DNA of 64,000 nucleotides from Loripinus fragilis (lineage: Eukaryota; Mollusca; Bivalvia; Lucinida; Lucinidae). The stretch is from the NCBI GenBank assembly GCA_964019695.1, contig OZ026526.1, positions 7,893,254 through 7,957,253 of the forward strand, written 5' to 3'. The translations under genes were made by a program, and so were the position numbers. Shown here in pieces: positions 1 through 10,426 of this stretch; the stretch's first letter is position 1; every line of letters starts with the position of its first letter. Under the pieces are notes generated by a model, which was not told where the DNA came from, did not search any database, and worked only from the letters and a program-made list of their open reading frames with translations.

Positions 1-947
1 ATCTCAGAAAATATCCTCATAAGTATAATTTCAGCAATCAGCCCAAACAGTCATCATACATGTAGCTTAGTCCCAAATATGCAGGAAAACCCAACGTGGG
101 AACACATCAGAATTTACACCATTAAAGCCCCCAAAGCAAGGAGTTGCTGCGATTTTATAGTCCTAGAACAGCACCGATACAGTGACTCAACCCCAAATAT
201 GATAATGTCCAAAGGACCAGATATATACTCTCAAAATATATTTCCTCAAAACATGTGCTATATAAAGCACAAATACATTAAGGTGCAGGATACATTGGTT
301 CCTAACAAGACAATAGGGATCCAGATCAGCATGAATTTAAACAGTGTCATAGATAATTAGGAAATGATGACCCCTAGAGCACATCACATCCGCTGTAGAC
401 TAGCCAGCCCCTCAACACGGCCACCCAGAGGACATGGAGACTCAGAGGACACAGGGCACACGGCCTGCCTTGATCACCCAGCGCCGGGCCAGACAGGATA
501 GGAGGGGGCCAACGGCCTTTCAGGGTCAGGGGCTGGTAATGGCCTGCCAGAACAACCCGGGTCCAAGAGGAATGACCCAATGACAGTACAGACAGGATGT
601 CCGCACCACCCACAGACAATGGGGAGGGGGAACAGGCCTATAGTGACATTACACTCATGTCCTTGGTACTTCACAAGGAAGCATGCACAATGTGTAAATT
701 TATAATGCGACAGGAATTTCTAGACAGGGATGTATCATGGGGGGGGGACAGTACAGTGTTACAGATAAAACCCTACAAATCTCAAAGTCAAAACCTTAAC
801 AGCATGTTCGTAAACAAACAGATAAAGAGAAATAATCCAAACATTGTTTCACCCTCAGAGTTGTCTTTTCTTACAGAATAATAGTCTAGAATAAATGTCA
901 GTGGAAATCAAACCTTTCAAATGACTCTTTTAGAAATATCAGAATGT

Positions 948-1012
948 CAAACAGTTTGGATCCAGATCAGGCCCGACGTTTTGTCGGGCCTGATCTGGGT
1001 TCAAACTGTTTG
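948..1012. repeat. Palindromic repeat, 'CAAACAGTTTGGATCCAGATC' family
   Basis: Near-perfect inverted repeat. The left arm CAAACAGTTTGGATCCAGAT runs into CAGGCCCGAC, the loop is GTTTT, and the right arm mirrors it. It is followed by GCAAAGGTTATCAGCAGACGAC, which recurs next to other copies. Related copies: 4093-4158 (same layout and same flank), 14110-14175 and 31670-31800 (GC stem lost), about 3330-3370, about 40000-40100, about 40290-40440 and 50520-50800. It is a non-autonomous short inverted-repeat element. Confidence 0.8.
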
Positions 1013-1584
1013 CAAAGGTTATCAGCAGACGACACAAATACTAGACACTGAAAATTTCAGATTCACTGTTTGTTAAACCGAGAACAGCAAATTCGCTGAC
1101 CAGCCTGCACATGCGTGCAGCCTGGCCAGTGCCTTTGTTATCGCTGCTGGATTTAATGATTATATGAATAATGCAGCCAATGCTTTAGCTAGTATTCCAG
1201 CTAGTCTCTATAGCTGCGCACATACTAGAAGACCGTTTTCTCTCGACGGACGGCTCATACATATGTATACAGCGGGCTTTGAGGTGGTGTTGTAATTCAC
1301 CCGTCTTCGACCCAAAGGAAAATGATAAATATATTCAACAGTGCTCCATAAAAACAGTGTTATCCTTTAACCGTATTTCGTCCTAAAATTTCCGTCTGCT
1401 TTTTACTTGAGCTGCAAATACTCAATTGCAGTTCAGACAAGATTTTATCATGGAAGCAAACACTATGAAACCTGATCAGACTGACCTTGGTCCATATTGC
1501 ATCCAAACATGCGCGTATCCAGAAAAGTCTATCTTTGACAACGTTTTTTAGTAGTTAATGAGGAGAGAGAGAATCCGCATACCA

Positions 1585-1800
1585 CTATAAGCGGGCCATC
1601 ATCGGCCCGCCAGCAAAACGCCATTAAATGGCGTTTCGCTGGCGTGCCGGTGACATTAAATGACGTTTCGCTGGCGTGCCGATGACGGCCCAACATCGAA
1701 TCTGACTTGGTAGCTTTATAATTTTTCAAGTGTTGCTAAGAAACCCTACATTTTTGTTTTTTTTTTCTGGGGGGATCCGGACCCCTTGTCCCCTCCTCCC
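1585..1800 (-). repeat. Hairpin repeat with GGGCC..AAACGCCATT..GGCCC core (family G)
   Basis: On the minus strand this shares layout and wording with plus-strand copies at about 14505-14800 and 54050-54340. There is a GGATCC/G-run segment (GGGGGATCCGGACCCC at 1769-1784), then about 100 bp later a hairpin GCCATCATCGGC-CCGCCAGCAAAACGCC pairing with GGCGTTTCGCTGGCG. Part of the core also occurs at 26600-26665. No coding content. Confidence 0.65.
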
Positions 1801-2257
1801 TCTGGACATGTTCTTTGTTCAAATAAGTAATATTTCATACACGAATGTAAGGATGCGAGCACAGTGGTCGTTACATGCTGGAACTTTTCACGTGAATTAT
1901 CAAATCGAAATCCGGCCGGCTAAATGTGAATTGTCGTCTGCTGTACATAGTTAGTGTTTTGCAAGTGTGGCGCCTGACCATTGTCAATTAACATAAGTGT
2001 TCAAATTTCAGCTAACTGCGCGTCATATGGTAATTTGCAAAAAAGTGTATTGTCAGCTTTCAAATGTACCGACCCACATCAAAAGTACATTTTTTCATTT
2101 ATTGTGTTTATAACATGGATGGATGAAAACTATTTTTAGATTTTCCTAGTAGCAAGAACGTGGGTGTAGATTTTTAAGAAATCGTCGAAATTTATTAAAG
2201 CTACGACCTCTCCTTTATTCCAAACGCTATCTCACACAGCGGACTAAAACGACCAGA

Positions 2258-2269
2258 ATGTCATCAGGG
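2258..2269 (+). CDS. Gene A exon 1 (12-nt coding part, MSSG)
   Basis: The ATG at 2258 opens four codons (M-S-S-G) and stops in phase 0 at a strong donor, GGG|GTAAGT. The phase matches the next exon, which starts in phase 0 after TTTGCAG. I chose it because it is the only nearby ATG followed by a good donor in the right phase. The upstream sequence would be 5' UTR. A tiny coding first exon is ordinary in animal genes, but twelve bases carry little statistical weight. Exon 1 of the neighbouring paralogue (33773) is unrelated in sequence, so there is no comparative support. Confidence 0.45.
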
Positions 2270-2986
2270 GTAAGTGCAACTTCTTTTACCAAATAATGAA
2301 TGACACATGCTATGAATTTCAGTACGCAACTTTCTCTTTCGACAGGGCAAAATAAATGATTTTAGAATCTGTCCGCCATATTTGAACGAATAACTTATCT
2401 AAATAATTTCTAGCTGCTTGATAAACTGAGACCCTGGAAGATTGATCCCTGATATGTATTGAAAAGTATCCCATATACGTAAAAGGAAATTGGCAAACAT
2501 CACCCAAATTCACCAACATTCAGAAAGCTGAGACTGCCTAAAATTACTTAGAATTTTCATAAAAGTGCCCCACATTCCTTTATATGTTTGGTCAACAATA
2601 CTACTATATCCCTAAAAGCCCTTCCAGGGCCTCAGTCTGGGTCAGATGAAAGGGCGGGTAGATAATAAAGGTGCTGACCAGACTGCTGCGTATGCACAGG
2701 TATGCCTCAGTTGCCTGCGCCTTGGTTGTTCGCATACACTAAACTAGGATTTATCTCGCATTGAGCATGCATGGGTCCAGTTAAACAATTTGAGTGCAAA
2801 CTTTTTAACATCTTCTTACCTAGTAAATTGATCATGTGGTTCTTTTGAGTACACACAACATTATATTTCGGTTGAGCAATAAGAAAAAAAATCAATTACT
2901 CTCTCTTGTCCAAAGGCCTGCTGGCCGACACAAGACACGTGCTTTTTTTATATCTATTTATGAATTACGAGTATTTTTATTTGCAG

Positions 2987-3057
2987 GGAAAGCAGCCTCA
3001 GTACGGTGCTCTATATGGGCGGGAGTGTAAAGTAATTCAAGAAACAGGGATCGTTTT
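2987..3057 (+). CDS. Gene A exon 2 (SPRY N-terminal edge)
   Basis: 71 nt between a pyrimidine-rich TATTTGCAG acceptor and a TTTT|GTAAGT donor. It encodes GKQPQYGALYGRECKVIQET followed by G-I-V and two bases of a split leucine codon (phase 2). The second half matches exon 2 of gene B (36220), which reads REAKIIHETGTLL, so the homology supports both exons. The start of the exon (GKQPQYGALYG) has diverged from gene B and is 15 nt shorter. It supplies the strand leading into the SPRY domain. Confidence 0.75.
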
Positions 3058-4092
3058 GTAAGTAGTAGTATACGGGTTGTCGTCTCGAAATCCAAATCCA
3101 AATAAGGGCATCGAATCAAATATTGCCGCCATAGACCACATTGTTCGAATCACACTACACAGTCACGAAGTCCCAACACAGCCGTTACTTATCACAACCG
3201 ATAAGTCATTGGCTCTTAACCGACCAATAAGTCGTCAATTGATGTACACCCATTACACTCTACACTTATCAATCTCGAGGTGCTTTTAATGAATAGGTTT
3301 TGATCTTACGATTTTTGTCGTCTATAGATAACCTTTGCAAACAGTTTGGACCCAGATGAGGACCAACTTTCTGCCTCAAACACACACACGCACGCACACA
3401 CACAGAGAATGCCAAATTATCCACCTTGCGGGGTATTTGTGCATGATTGACTTAAAAATATTTTAACATAACATAAAAACAGTTTAGGAACCCTCCGAGT
3501 GTCAAACAATCTGAATCTATACCAGGCCCCCAGGTTATAAATTCTTTTTCAAACTCAACGAAATTAATCCTACTCATCAATGATAAAATGGGATTTTAAT
3601 ATTTATAAGCATGATAAATACAGCATTTGGGAGACTAAAAGCAGTAAACTTCTTCATTTGTCAGTATTTTCATTTAAAAGTCACACTCAGTTGAGTTGAG
3701 CATGAAAACGGTTTTATAACCTCTGGGCATGAACTCCTGAATCAGATTCACACTGTTTGCAAAGGTTATCACCAGCTGACAAAAATTAAAACAATCCCAC
3801 ACCCCCTCTCAATACCCAACCTTGATCATTCAGCACAAAGTAATAAATGACTAATAAAAACCATTGAACCACTTTAATAACTTCCATTAAAGAAATTCAT
3901 TTTATTGTTATTAGATGTGTTTTTTAGAAGAACTGTATGAATAACAGGTCCAATGGGCCGCATAAAAAATGTTTAATATCAAAATAGATTCACAGAAAGG
4001 ACATCTGCCTTCTGCGTAATTCTTGTTTGCAGATGTTTCTTTTAAATTGACTTTTCAAAAAAAAAACTCTTTCAGGAATACCATCAGACTTT

Positions 4093-4158
4093 CAAACAAT
4101 TTGGATCAATATAAGGCCCGACATTTTATCGGGCCTGACCTGGGTCCCAACTGTTTGC
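4093..4158. repeat. Palindromic repeat, same family as 948-1012
   Basis: Arms CAAACAATTTGGATC / GGTCCCAACTGTTTG enclose the stem GGCCCGAC-ATTTTA-TCGGGCC. As at 948 it is followed by CAAAGGTTATCAGCAGACGA. The following 4230-4380 stretch (AAGGGGTCACAGGTCGAATG and neighbours) resembles 40145-40275, so the repeat unit is longer than the palindrome. Confidence 0.75.
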
Positions 4159-4385
4159 AAAGGTTATCAGCAGACGACAGAAGTAGACAAAGTATTCAAG
4201 AATACACAACTGGCAAGAATTCTGTGTTGCCATAATAGCCCTTTTCATTCTGATGATCTCCCCATACATATTGATACAACTGGCAAATATTTGTTCATTC
4301 TGTATTTTAAGGGGTCACAGGTCGAATGTTTTTAATTTAAGATATTTCTGTCACAGAAGACATAGTTTAGTGCTGAATAACATCA

Positions 4386-4585
4386 TACTACTGTCATGCC
4401 AACCAAGATTGACAGTGGCGTCATGTTCTGTTTACAAAACTAACATGGGCTTAGAATGGATAGATCACGTGTGTATTAATCCTATCCTGCGGTAGCTTAA
4501 GTAGAGTGTACCGGATAATGTTTTACTTAACAAGTGTAAAGAAACTATTACATCACTGTCACTCTTGGTTGGCACGACAGTAGTA
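4386..4585. mobile_element. 200 bp TIR element (MITE), TACTACTGTC ends
   Basis: Terminal inverted repeats TACTACTGTCATGCCAACCA and, reversed, TACTACTGTCGTGCCAACCA bound 200 bp without coding capacity. The inside contains TGTGTATTAATCCTATCCT, found also in the second copy at 9529-9765. It is a non-autonomous DNA transposon. The superfamily is not determined. Confidence 0.8.
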
Positions 4586-4889
4586 AAGTCACAACTAAGA
4601 CAGTTCATTTGAGTACCACAGAATATGTTTTAGCTGAGTAATAAGAAAACAAAGTTTTATTTGAATACCATTAACTAGAGTTATGTTAAAAAAGCAATTC
4701 TAGCACACCTCATCTATAGAGCCAATGTTAAAAAAAACATGATATATCAAACCATAATTCAGTTTTGAAAGCGCGAGGAAAACGTGTGCTAGCTGACGTC
4801 ATTTATTACTGAAAAATGACGTCAGTCATGGCTTTAGATGGTGTAATGTCGTTTTTACGCCTGAAAGACGTTACAAATACATGTAAACC

Positions 4890-6412
4890 ATAGGCGTAGG
4901 AAGCTTTTCAATATTGGGGGGGGGGGGGGGGGGGGGCAAACCCAGCGCGGCCAACTTCAATACTTGGGGGGGGGGGGTATTGCAAAAAGTACATACACGC
5001 ATGCGTGCACATGTATGCACACACATGTGTTAAATATTTATACACCCATGCATGCATGCACACGCATGTATGTATGCATGCACAGCCTATGCAAACATAC
5101 ATTTTACATCCTGATATGAAAATCATTAAAAATCAAAGCAAGCAATATCTATGAAAAAAACAGCAACAAAGATATACAAGTGAACGAGGAAAGTTTTGGT
5201 TATTTATATTGCCTAAAAGCTATTCGAATCTGCATACATTTATACACATGCATTACTAAAATCAAAGCAATGGATCTCCATTTATAAGAAGCCATATATA
5301 TAATTTCAGTGAGCGAGGAAAAATTTTGGTAAGGTTCCTCAGAGCAAAAGGCTAAGAGGGACAAAAACAGAAAAAAAATAATGATAATATTTTACTTGGA
5401 GCGAGCAAAGCGAGCGAGGAAAATGTTTTGGTGAAGTTCTTCAGAGCAAAGGGCTAAGAGGGATAAAAAACAGAGCCCAAAAAAGCAAAAACAATAACAA
5501 TGATAATATTTTACTCCGAGCGAGCAAAGCGAGCAAGGGAATTTTTTGGTAAAGTTTTTCAGAGCAAAAGGCTAAGAGGGATAAAAAACCCCAAAAAGTC
5601 AACAATTATAATATTTTACTCCAAGCGAGAGAAGAAAATTTTTGGTTAAGTTATTGCAGATTAAAAAACTAAGATGGATAAAAAACAGAACCCAAATACA
5701 ATTTAAGATTAATATTTTATTCCGAGCGAGCGAGGAAAATTTTGTACGGTGTTTATGAGTTAAAAGCTACGACGGAAAAACAGAACGAAAAAAATAGTTT
5801 ACTCCGAGCGAGCGAAGCAATCAAGGAAAAATTTTAGTTGTGTATTTCAGAGTAAAAAGCTAGGAGTGATAAAAAATAAAATCTAAACAAAAAACAAATA
5901 TAATCTTTTAATCCAAGCTGGTGAGGAAATTTATTTGTTTGAAGCCTACTGCCTGAAAGGTATTTCAGAGCAAAAAGCAAAGAGAGATAAACGGTTGGAG
6001 CTCTTTAAAATGTAGAATAGGAAATAGGAATAATAAGAAAAGCTTGTAAAGGCGGTTTATCTGAAAAAAAAATGATACATATATAATTTACATTTAGACA
6101 TACATATACATACAAAGTGATGACAGCCTGCTGACTAAAAGACATGAAAAAGTATTAAAATTCGAGTTAATTGTCTGCTCTCAGAGATTCTTAAACCAAA
6201 TATAAAGATTACGAGCGAGCGAAGCGATCGAGGGAAAAATTTACTGATAATTATGTGTGGAAGTTGCTTATTTTACCCTGAGTGACAAGCAATTATATGT
6301 CAATTCAGACAAATTATTGGAGGGGCCAAAGGCTATTCTGGCCCCCCCCTATAAAATTATTGGGGGGGGGGCTGGCCCCTGCTGCCCCCCCCCCCCCTGT
6401 TCCTACGCCTAT
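4890..6412. mobile_element. Composite element with ATAGGCGTAGGAA inverted ends, G/C runs and a minisatellite
   Basis: The 13-bp sequence ATAGGCGTAGGAA at 4890-4902 is repeated in inverted orientation at 6400-6412. Just inside are long G runs on the left (4916-4937, 4966-4977) and C/G runs on the right (6343-6397). The middle holds alternating purine-pyrimidine TGCATGCA sequence (4985-5100) and the roughly 110-bp minisatellite at 5311-5990. No ORF of note. It looks like one about 1.5 kb non-autonomous element in intron 2 of gene A. The class is unknown. Confidence 0.6.
5311..5990 (+). repeat. Degenerate minisatellite, unit about 100-120 bp
   Basis: Six or so head-to-tail units, each reading roughly GAGCGAGCGAAGCGAGCGAG, then GAAAATTTTGGT, TTCAGAGCAAAAGGCTAAGA, GGGATAAAAAACAG and an A-rich stretch ending ATAATATTTTACTCC. 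Units decay in similarity to the right. A further partial unit lies at 6210-6245 (GAGCGAGCGAAGCGATCGAG). It lies inside the composite element 4890-6412. Confidence 0.8.
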
Positions 6413-6500
6413 GTAAACATATGCGACACAGTCCAACTATTGGCGAGAATTCTTCAGTGAAATGACGGCTGAAGACTTCAAATGTGCTTTCTTCGTTTAT

Positions 6501-6687
6501 TGTGTGTTAGAGTCAAAATAGACCAGCTCTAGGGCGTCAATTGTTGAGTAATAATTCACTGTTTGTCGGTCAGTTGTGCCAAGATAAATTACTTGCGCTT
6601 GTGATTTGATCTTTCTATACAATTGACCTCTAAACAGTGAATTATTACTCAACAATTCACTGCTAGAGCTGATCTATTCTTACACAC
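6501..6687. repeat. Long palindrome
   Basis: Left arm 6501-6567 (TGTGTGTTAGAGTCAAAATA, then AATTGTTGAGTAATAATTCA) pairs with right arm 6632-6687 (TGAATTATTACTCAACAATT, then CTAGAGCTGATCTATTCTTA). The spacer is about 65 bp. No coding content. It joins directly onto the minus-strand retroelement-like fragment at 6688. Confidence 0.7.
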
Positions 6688-7310
6688 TGCAGAACAACCC
6701 ATAGCACTGCGAAGAAGAGCCACAGAACAATAGCAACTATAAGACATCAGGAAGGCAAACAAAGAAAAGCAACCAGCTTTCTCTTCCCCCTCAAGATGAT
6801 AACAAAAACTAGAAAGGACAAAAACAATCCACAACAAAACGTGAAACAAACACAATGTCATAACCTCTCAATGGGAGCAACAGTCAACAACAAATCAACA
6901 AGAACGGACATCAGCCTTAGCCACTGGGAGTGTAATGCATTTACTGATACCAAATCTTCATCCTAGACTCTTTTGTTATTTAAAAGCAAAAATGTTAAGC
7001 TCCCATGGAGGCTTCCTAACTATTGCAATGTATCATTACAGAGAAACAATCTAATCAAATAAGCACACTATGATGAAACAAAAAAGGCACAAGACTTACA
7101 GATAGTCATAGCTAAAGAAAAACCTCAATTTGAGCCAACGGGACAAGAATCTGGCACAAGTCGATCGATTAAAGATTAATGTCAGGGCCGTCATTTGAGT
7201 CTGAGGCTTAACCGACTGCCATGCAATTAAAGAGGAAACCATTGTTATAAACCGTGACTGGATTTGCAGACAGACATGCAGACTGTCGCATGGTATTTAT
7301 GTTATTTCCA
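6688..7310 (-). mobile_element. Retroelement 3' fragment, family D
   Basis: Read on the minus strand, the part near 7190-7300 gives a broken peptide (NPVTVYNNGFLFNC) like the C-terminus of the reverse-transcriptase frame at 60912-61544 (NPITVGNFAFLFNC). The rest matches other family D copies through GAAGAG..ACTGCAGACC..GGCACC wording and an AAACTAGAAAGGACA segment. Other copies: 18455-18610, 24500-24960, 36365-36575, 48610-48760 and 63655-63790 (minus), and 37085-37400, 14790-14880 and 24290-24375 (plus). Interpreted as a relative of family C. Confidence 0.6.
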
Positions 7311-7368
7311 TTTTTTTAACGTTAGATAATCACTAGGATTGATCACTTAAATTGTTTTTCATTTTTAG

Positions 7369-7454
7369 ATATGAGCCTAGCACATCATCCACGCCGGTGT
7401 CTCAGTTTGTAGGATGTCAGCCGATGAACTCCGAACGAAATACTATTTCTGTCA
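7369..7454 (+). CDS. Gene A exon 3 (SPRY, FVGCQPM segment)
   Basis: 86 nt after ATTTTTAG, ending GTCA|GTAAGT. It joins the TT left by exon 2 to give V-L-Y-E-P-S and continues to QFVGCQPMNSERNTISV. The homologous exon in gene B (39060-39145) has exactly the same length and phases and reads QFVGCRPMTKEHNNFSI. In SPRY domains this is the strand pair before the central 'I-GIGL' strand. The donor is followed at once by a minisatellite (7440-7680) that repeats donor-like CAGTAAGT units. Confidence 0.88.
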
Positions 7455-7680
7455 GTAAGTTGTGTATATTAAATTAGTTAGTTGTGTTCATTTCCATCAG
7501 TATAGTGCGTTTTATTCCATCAGTAATCTGTATTTAATTCCTTCAGTAAGCTAAGTTCAATTCCATCAGTAAGTTGTGTTCAATTCAATCAGTAATTTGT
7601 GGTCATTTCCATCAGTAAGTTGGGTTCAATTCCATCTGTAAGTTCTGTTCAATTCCATCAGTAAGTTGTATTTGCAGTAT
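7440..7680 (+). repeat. Minisatellite of splice-donor-like units beside exon 3 of gene A
   Basis: About eight units of 27-31 bp, each close to CAGTAAGTTGTGTTCAATTC followed by CAT, start at the very end of exon 3. The real donor (GTCA|GTAAGTTGTGT) is the first unit. CAGTAAGT recurs intact at least five times in the tract and is altered in others (CAGTATAG, CAGTAATC, CTGTAAGT). The last unit runs into TTGTATTTGCAG. Confidence 0.85.
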
Positions 7681-9528
7681 GGTAGAACTTTTAAATGACT
7701 ATCCCAAATTCAAAATAATTTAATAGAAATGTTCCTCATAATGTCATCTACAATAATTGCATCTACTCCTGAACCACTGGTACAATTAAAAATAGTTTCA
7801 CAGAAATTGTCCTTGCTATACTCTCTTACCAGCACAAAAGGGTTTCCCTCCCCTGAACAAAATGGCTGCCAGAGCTGAAAATAGAAATCTTTACTTAACC
7901 ACCCGCCAAATATTTTCAAAATAATTTCATAAAAATATTACTCAAAATATTGCTGCTAGAGCGAAAAATAGTTCTTGTTTCTAAACATCTCTTTGTGAGC
8001 CAGGACTTGGGGGAGTGATTCAGAGTCCTAGGACTCTCTTCTTTCATTTCTTTTGTTGAATTTTTAAAAAGCTACAACTAAAATCCTTCTAGAAACTAAC
8101 TATAACCCAAATTTCCAAAATCTAAAGCTCTGACACTGGGTTTCATCTTATATACCATGAAGTCGCGTGATAGAAGCCGGCCACAGCGCCACCTAATGCC
8201 ATCATCACTAACCAGTTATATTTTAAGTTTACTTTAAAGCGTCCTCTACATAAGGAAGCTTCCATTTATATCAAACAATCAGAAGATACAAAAAGACTCA
8301 TAGTCACACCAGCTGCGCAATTTCCCAAAGGTCATATGACTAAATGTATTGCGCAATCATGCCAACCAATGTCAGAATTGACATGATCTATTTATTGGGC
8401 TTATGTAAGTTTACTAAACTTAGTAGCATCTGTCATCACAACCTTTCTAAAGTGTTAAAATATCCCATCAGAATTGACAGGCTAATAAATGTGACCGTTA
8501 AGAAACAATACCAAACTGGTGTCAGAATCGCCTACAAAAACATAAATATGTCAGTCACAGTTGTCAACGCTACACCTGGCCCTAAACACCTATGTCTAAT
8601 CTAAACCAAGCATTCACAAACATTGTAAATCCCTACAGGCAATTCACAATTATTGCAAACCCTCTCATATGAAACCAGCTATTATTTTCGTACATAGGAC
8701 ATACAATGTGTATTGTTTCTTGCGTACCCCCGAGGCTTAATTCGATTCTCAAATTGTTCCAGACTTTCATGATTGTATACGGTAAGCTGGATCTAGATAA
8801 TGTAGTTGGTCAACTTTACGAATTTTACGTGCAATCACCATTTTTATGTTACTCGTTAAAATTTAGAATATCACAACTTTTGGTGCTCCTCAATATATTT
8901 CATGAAAAAAAGTTAAATTTTAGATAAAAAAAAACTCTGCTCAAAACTTTATTTTTGGGGCTGAAAATCGCTAATCAATAAAGAAAATGGCCAAAAATTG
9001 TTAACTGACCGATATAACTCCATCCAGGACCTCCCTTAAATTCTGACTGGGAGGAGCTTATGAGTTCACGTCTATCGCTGCGAAACTGGCTTAGTGCTTG
9101 ACAGCGTTGCATGAGCAGAGACAAATTACATTTAAAACTTTGTGATACTTCTCTTTCTTAATCATTGCATATACCGCAACCTTTACACATGCCACAATTT
9201 GTTGATGCATATAGCATTTCATCATACGTACGCATACCTTTTTTACATCAACAAAATGTGGCATGCTGCACTTATCATGTGCGAAGTTTGCGGAAGTGTA
9301 AATCTCCATGCACCTAATTCCAAATGGCGTAGAAAAGATGTTATTGTATCGAACGTAAAATTGTCCATGTTTAATCTTTACCATGCAAATAATTTATGTA
9401 CTACACTGCTACCAAATGGGCAGCCAACGGTTTTGCGAACATTAAGGCGAAGACCAGCCTAGGGTATTCTCTTTCGTCGAGGTGAATTTTTTTTTTAGAT
9501 AACTCCCTGAATTCCAGTTATTAGCATG

Positions 9529-9765
9529 TACTGTCCTGCTAGCCTAAGGGTGACAGTGACGTCATGTTTTGTTTATTTAGTTATCTGGGACTTATAATCT
9601 ATAGATCAATTGTGTATTAATCCTATCCTCAGGATAGGATTAATACACAAGTGCGATATCGATTCGCGTTAGCTCAAGTGGAGTGTACAAATTAATGTTT
9701 TACTTACATGTAGCAATTGCAAACAAAATATCACGTCACTTTCACTCTTGGTTGGCACGACAGTA
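9529..9765. mobile_element. TIR element, second copy of the 4386 family
   Basis: Ends TACTGTCCTGCTAGCCTAAG and, reversed, TACTGTCGTGCCAACCAAGA. The centre is a strong hairpin, TGTATTAATCCTATCC-TCA-GGATAGGATTAATACA (9609-9643). The copy at 4386 keeps only one arm of this hairpin. No coding capacity. Confidence 0.78.
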
Positions 9766-9777
9766 CAGTGTATGTGC

Positions 9778-10385
9778 AAGCATTTATGATATGATATCAA
9801 GTTTACCTGGCAATGCTTTGAGAACGCTTCTTGAATTGCGAGGATTTCCCTGCGATTCGACATACATGTACGTTCTCGAAGGCGAGCCTGGTACTCTAAA
9901 TTTCAAAAGACGCAAACCTAGTATTCTATAAATAAGTTTAAAAAATTGAAACCTTTCGGCAAATTAAAGGGCCCTGTCCAGTAGCTCTTCTCAATTATTT
10001 GCTTTCATTTCCATAAGGTATTACATGGTCAAATATCGAAAACGGAGAACAATTGCCCAAATTTATCTAGAGCATATGCTTTACGAGAAAACTACCAACT
10101 ATATAGGCTGTATAGCCAGATGAATTTTTTATTAGTGTCTTGTATCTGACAAAGTTTCGAGTCTGTGCGTGAATGTGACTTTATTATGTTATATCACCGC
10201 ATTCATCAAACAAGCGATTATGGAGTATTTCTTGTTGATTCTATTGTCGATTCAGCGTCATTGACAACGTCATTTAACGAGTTCAAGGTCATGATGACCT
10301 GATTAGGACACATGCCGTGAGATAGGCAACACTTATCTAATGCAGTTAAGTGATAGTAGAGGTAACTGATAAACAGTTGTATAAT
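9778..10385 (+). repeat. Foldback repeat family, plus-orientation copy
   Basis: Begins with ATATCAAGTTTACCTGGCAA, TTTGAGAACGC, TTGCGAGGAT and ends with GACGTCAT/CAAGGTCATGATGACCT motifs (10240-10300) and GAGATAGGCAACACTTATCT. The same modules occur in reverse order and on the other strand at 20520-20886. The ORFs on both strands at 9669-9931 are by-products of this repeat. Confidence 0.65.
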
Positions 10386-10426
10386 GCTACTTCTTTTGTT
10401 GATCTGTTTTTATTTTGTCTTTGCTA

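Larger units (their letters stand above)
1..2257. other. Upstream non-coding region
   Basis: No convincing gene. The ORFs here are short, without splice structure or recognisable motifs. A GC-rich patch (about 370-650) stands out from the AT-rich surroundings, but its frames read as low-information sequence on both strands. Repeats present are a palindrome at 948-1012, a GATCAG-type repeat at about 1085-1150 and a minus-strand hairpin element at about 1585-1800. The promoter of gene A should lie near the end of this stretch, but I see no clear TATA or initiator motif. Confidence 0.6.

Noticed and set aside
3380..3410. CACACG microsatellite as a CRISPR-like or regulatory array
   Set aside because: A simple dinucleotide-type repeat of about 30 bp. 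No spaced direct repeats occur anywhere in the window.
8768..8800. IVYGKL-like reading resembling exon 8 (VVYGKL)
   Set aside because: Only five residues match, the GGTAAG inside is not at the homologous position, and it sits between exons 3 and 4. The true exon 8 is at 22797.
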